Shown: in pieces, positions 63,178-64,000 of the stretch | Layout of the letters: each line of letters starts with the position of its first letter | Numbering within the stretch: the stretch's first letter is position 1 | Source: an uncultured Alistipes sp. | GTDB lineage: Bacteria > Bacteroidota > Bacteroidia > Bacteroidales > UBA932 | NCBI GenBank assembly: GCA_900550465.1 | Contig: URSC01000014.1 | Location: 1 to 64,000, forward strand | DNA: 64,000 nt | Direction of reading: 5' to 3' | Translations under genes and position numbers: made by a program | Notes under the pieces: model-generated | Told to the model about the DNA's origin: nothing | Seen by the model: the letters and a program-made list of their open reading frames with translations, nothing else | The model's database searches: none

Positions 63178-63993
63178 TTACTCCATCGCAAAACTGAAGA
63201 CTGCGGAACTGTCGGGTAGGAGCGGGAATGGTTTGCAAAGTAAGTACTTTTCTCCGCAGTCTTGTGCTGGAGTGGATAGAAGGACGCTTACAGAATCCGG
63301 ATACAGAATGCGGAGGGCAGATAGAATGACCGGTAAGGATGTCATCTCGATATCGAGGCCGGCCTCTTCGCATATTATGACGCCGTTGTTTTCGGGGGAG
63401 GGGTAGGATAGGAGGTATGACTCACCGCCGTTGATCTCTACGGCATGTCCCCGGCAGTAACCGATATAGGACAAAATGTATCCACAGGTCTCTTCCGGCC
63501 ACTCTACCAGTCCTGTCCCGCTGTAGAATCTACGACGGAGGGAATGGTAGCGCACAGCGGACAGTGGGCTTGTCTCTATTTCTGCCGGTATCATGAGCAG
63601 TGGAAGTGTCTCCCGATGCCTGTATATATTATAGGAGTAACCTTGCTTTTGATAATATCCGAACAGTGTCGGGTCTGCAGGCCTCAGCAGGAAGAATTCC
63701 ATGCCCTCATTCTCCATGCAGTGCCGCTCGACTTCCTGCAGCAATTTGATTGCGTAGCCGTGCCCGCGCTGAGCCGGATCGGTGCATACTCCGTAGACGT
63801 AGCCTCCCGTGTGTCCTTTGTATGAGATAGGAAAAACAGAGAGGGCGGAGACTGTCTTCCCCTCCCTCTCCAGAGTGCATGTCCTGCAAAGTCGGAATCC
63901 TTGTCCGAAGAACAGATCCAGAAATGAGGAGTCTGCTTCGAAACACTGCTTCCAAAGGCGGCGGAGGACAGGTATGTTATCGGTAGATCTCAC
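63178..63993 (-). CDS. GNAT family N-acetyltransferase
   Basis: 271 aa with a GTG start at 63993; a stop codon precedes it in frame, so the gene is complete in the window. Acetyl-CoA motif GVCTDPAQRGHGYAIKLLQE (the R-G-x-G-x-A signature), followed by GMEFFLLRPADPTLFGYYQKQ, where the Tyr-containing helix closes the GNAT fold. The C-terminal ~110 residues form a second domain (SVLLSTPAQDCGEKYLLCKP), as in Eis-like two-domain acetyltransferases. Substrate unknown. Convergent with mnmG. Confidence 0.88.
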   Translation of the reverse strand: MRSTDNIPVLRRLWKQCFEADSSFLDLFFGQGFRLCRTCTLEREGKTVSALSVFPISYKGHTGGYVYGVCTDPAQRGHGYAIKLLQEVERHCMENEGMEFFLLRPADPTLFGYYQKQGYSYNIYRHRETLPLLMIPAEIETSPLSAVRYHSLRRRFYSGTGLVEWPEETCGYILSYIGYCRGHAVEINGGESYLLSYPSPENNGVIICEEAGLDIEMTSLPVILSALRILYPDSVSVLLSTPAQDCGEKYLLCKPFPLLPDSSAVFSFAME

Positions 63994-64000
63994 TTATGAT

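Noticed and set aside
1..64000. CRISPR array or rRNA operon
   Set aside because: The direct repeats found are two to three short units without spacers of uniform length, and no 16S/23S/5S-like stretches were seen.

Overview
The window looks like a piece of Bacteroidales chromosome. The family content is typical of that order: BF3164/NVEALA-type proteins, DUF4143 ATPases, an Rpn-type nuclease, LDH-type malate dehydrogenase, a Bacteroidetes-style TonB and a parvulin-type PpiD. Many genes are preceded by the Bacteroidetes -7 box TAnnTTTG, and most lipoprotein signal peptides end in a clear lipobox. Genus cannot be fixed from the sequence alone.

Layout. 1-7.55 kb is an accessory array of small NVEALA-like secreted Cys4 peptides, six-bladed beta-propeller lipoproteins and a small lipoprotein present once complete and three times as remnants. 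It runs straight into 7.56-16.3 kb, a TolC / adaptor / RND / RND export operon. 16.2-20.0 kb (minus) has an MFS transporter and a YfhO-type membrane protein. 20-32.9 kb is a patchwork of accessory genes and debris: a decayed aminotransferase IV fragment, two DUF4143 ATPases each behind three direct repeats, tandem DHA2 pumps, a MITE-like palindrome, a DPP III-type peptidase, a DUF3089 hydrolase, an Rpn nuclease, a fossil ATPase copy and a lone propeller lipoprotein. 33-38.8 kb holds tRNA-Ala(GGC), a Na+-symporter, folA, a sigma-54 two-component pair and an S9 hydrolase. 38.8-50.2 kb (minus) holds thyA, a nuclease/phosphatase-fold protein, ppiD, lptC, a TPR protein, an outer-membrane protein, coaX and mfd. 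After an AT-rich gap with a perfect DnaA box, 50.5-57.7 kb (plus) holds ruvB, a glycosyltransferase, a flippase, the fumarate reductase/succinate dehydrogenase flavoprotein (interrupted) and iron-sulfur genes, and a hydrolase. 57.6-64 kb holds hflX, tonB, mdh, ybeY, mnmG and a GNAT gene, with two parS-like palindromes at the mnmG 3' end.

How parts may work together. The first 16 kb reads as one inferred surface/secretion system: secreted Cys4 peptides, multiple paralogous propeller lipoproteins as possible partners or sensors, and a tripartite RND exporter. The parS-like sites, the DnaA box and outward-pointing genes around 50.3 kb suggest this stretch lies near the replication origin. The most puzzling single locus is the flavoprotein gene, otherwise intact, whose FAD-binding loop is split by a 37-nt GC-rich insertion with a 4-nt flanking duplication.
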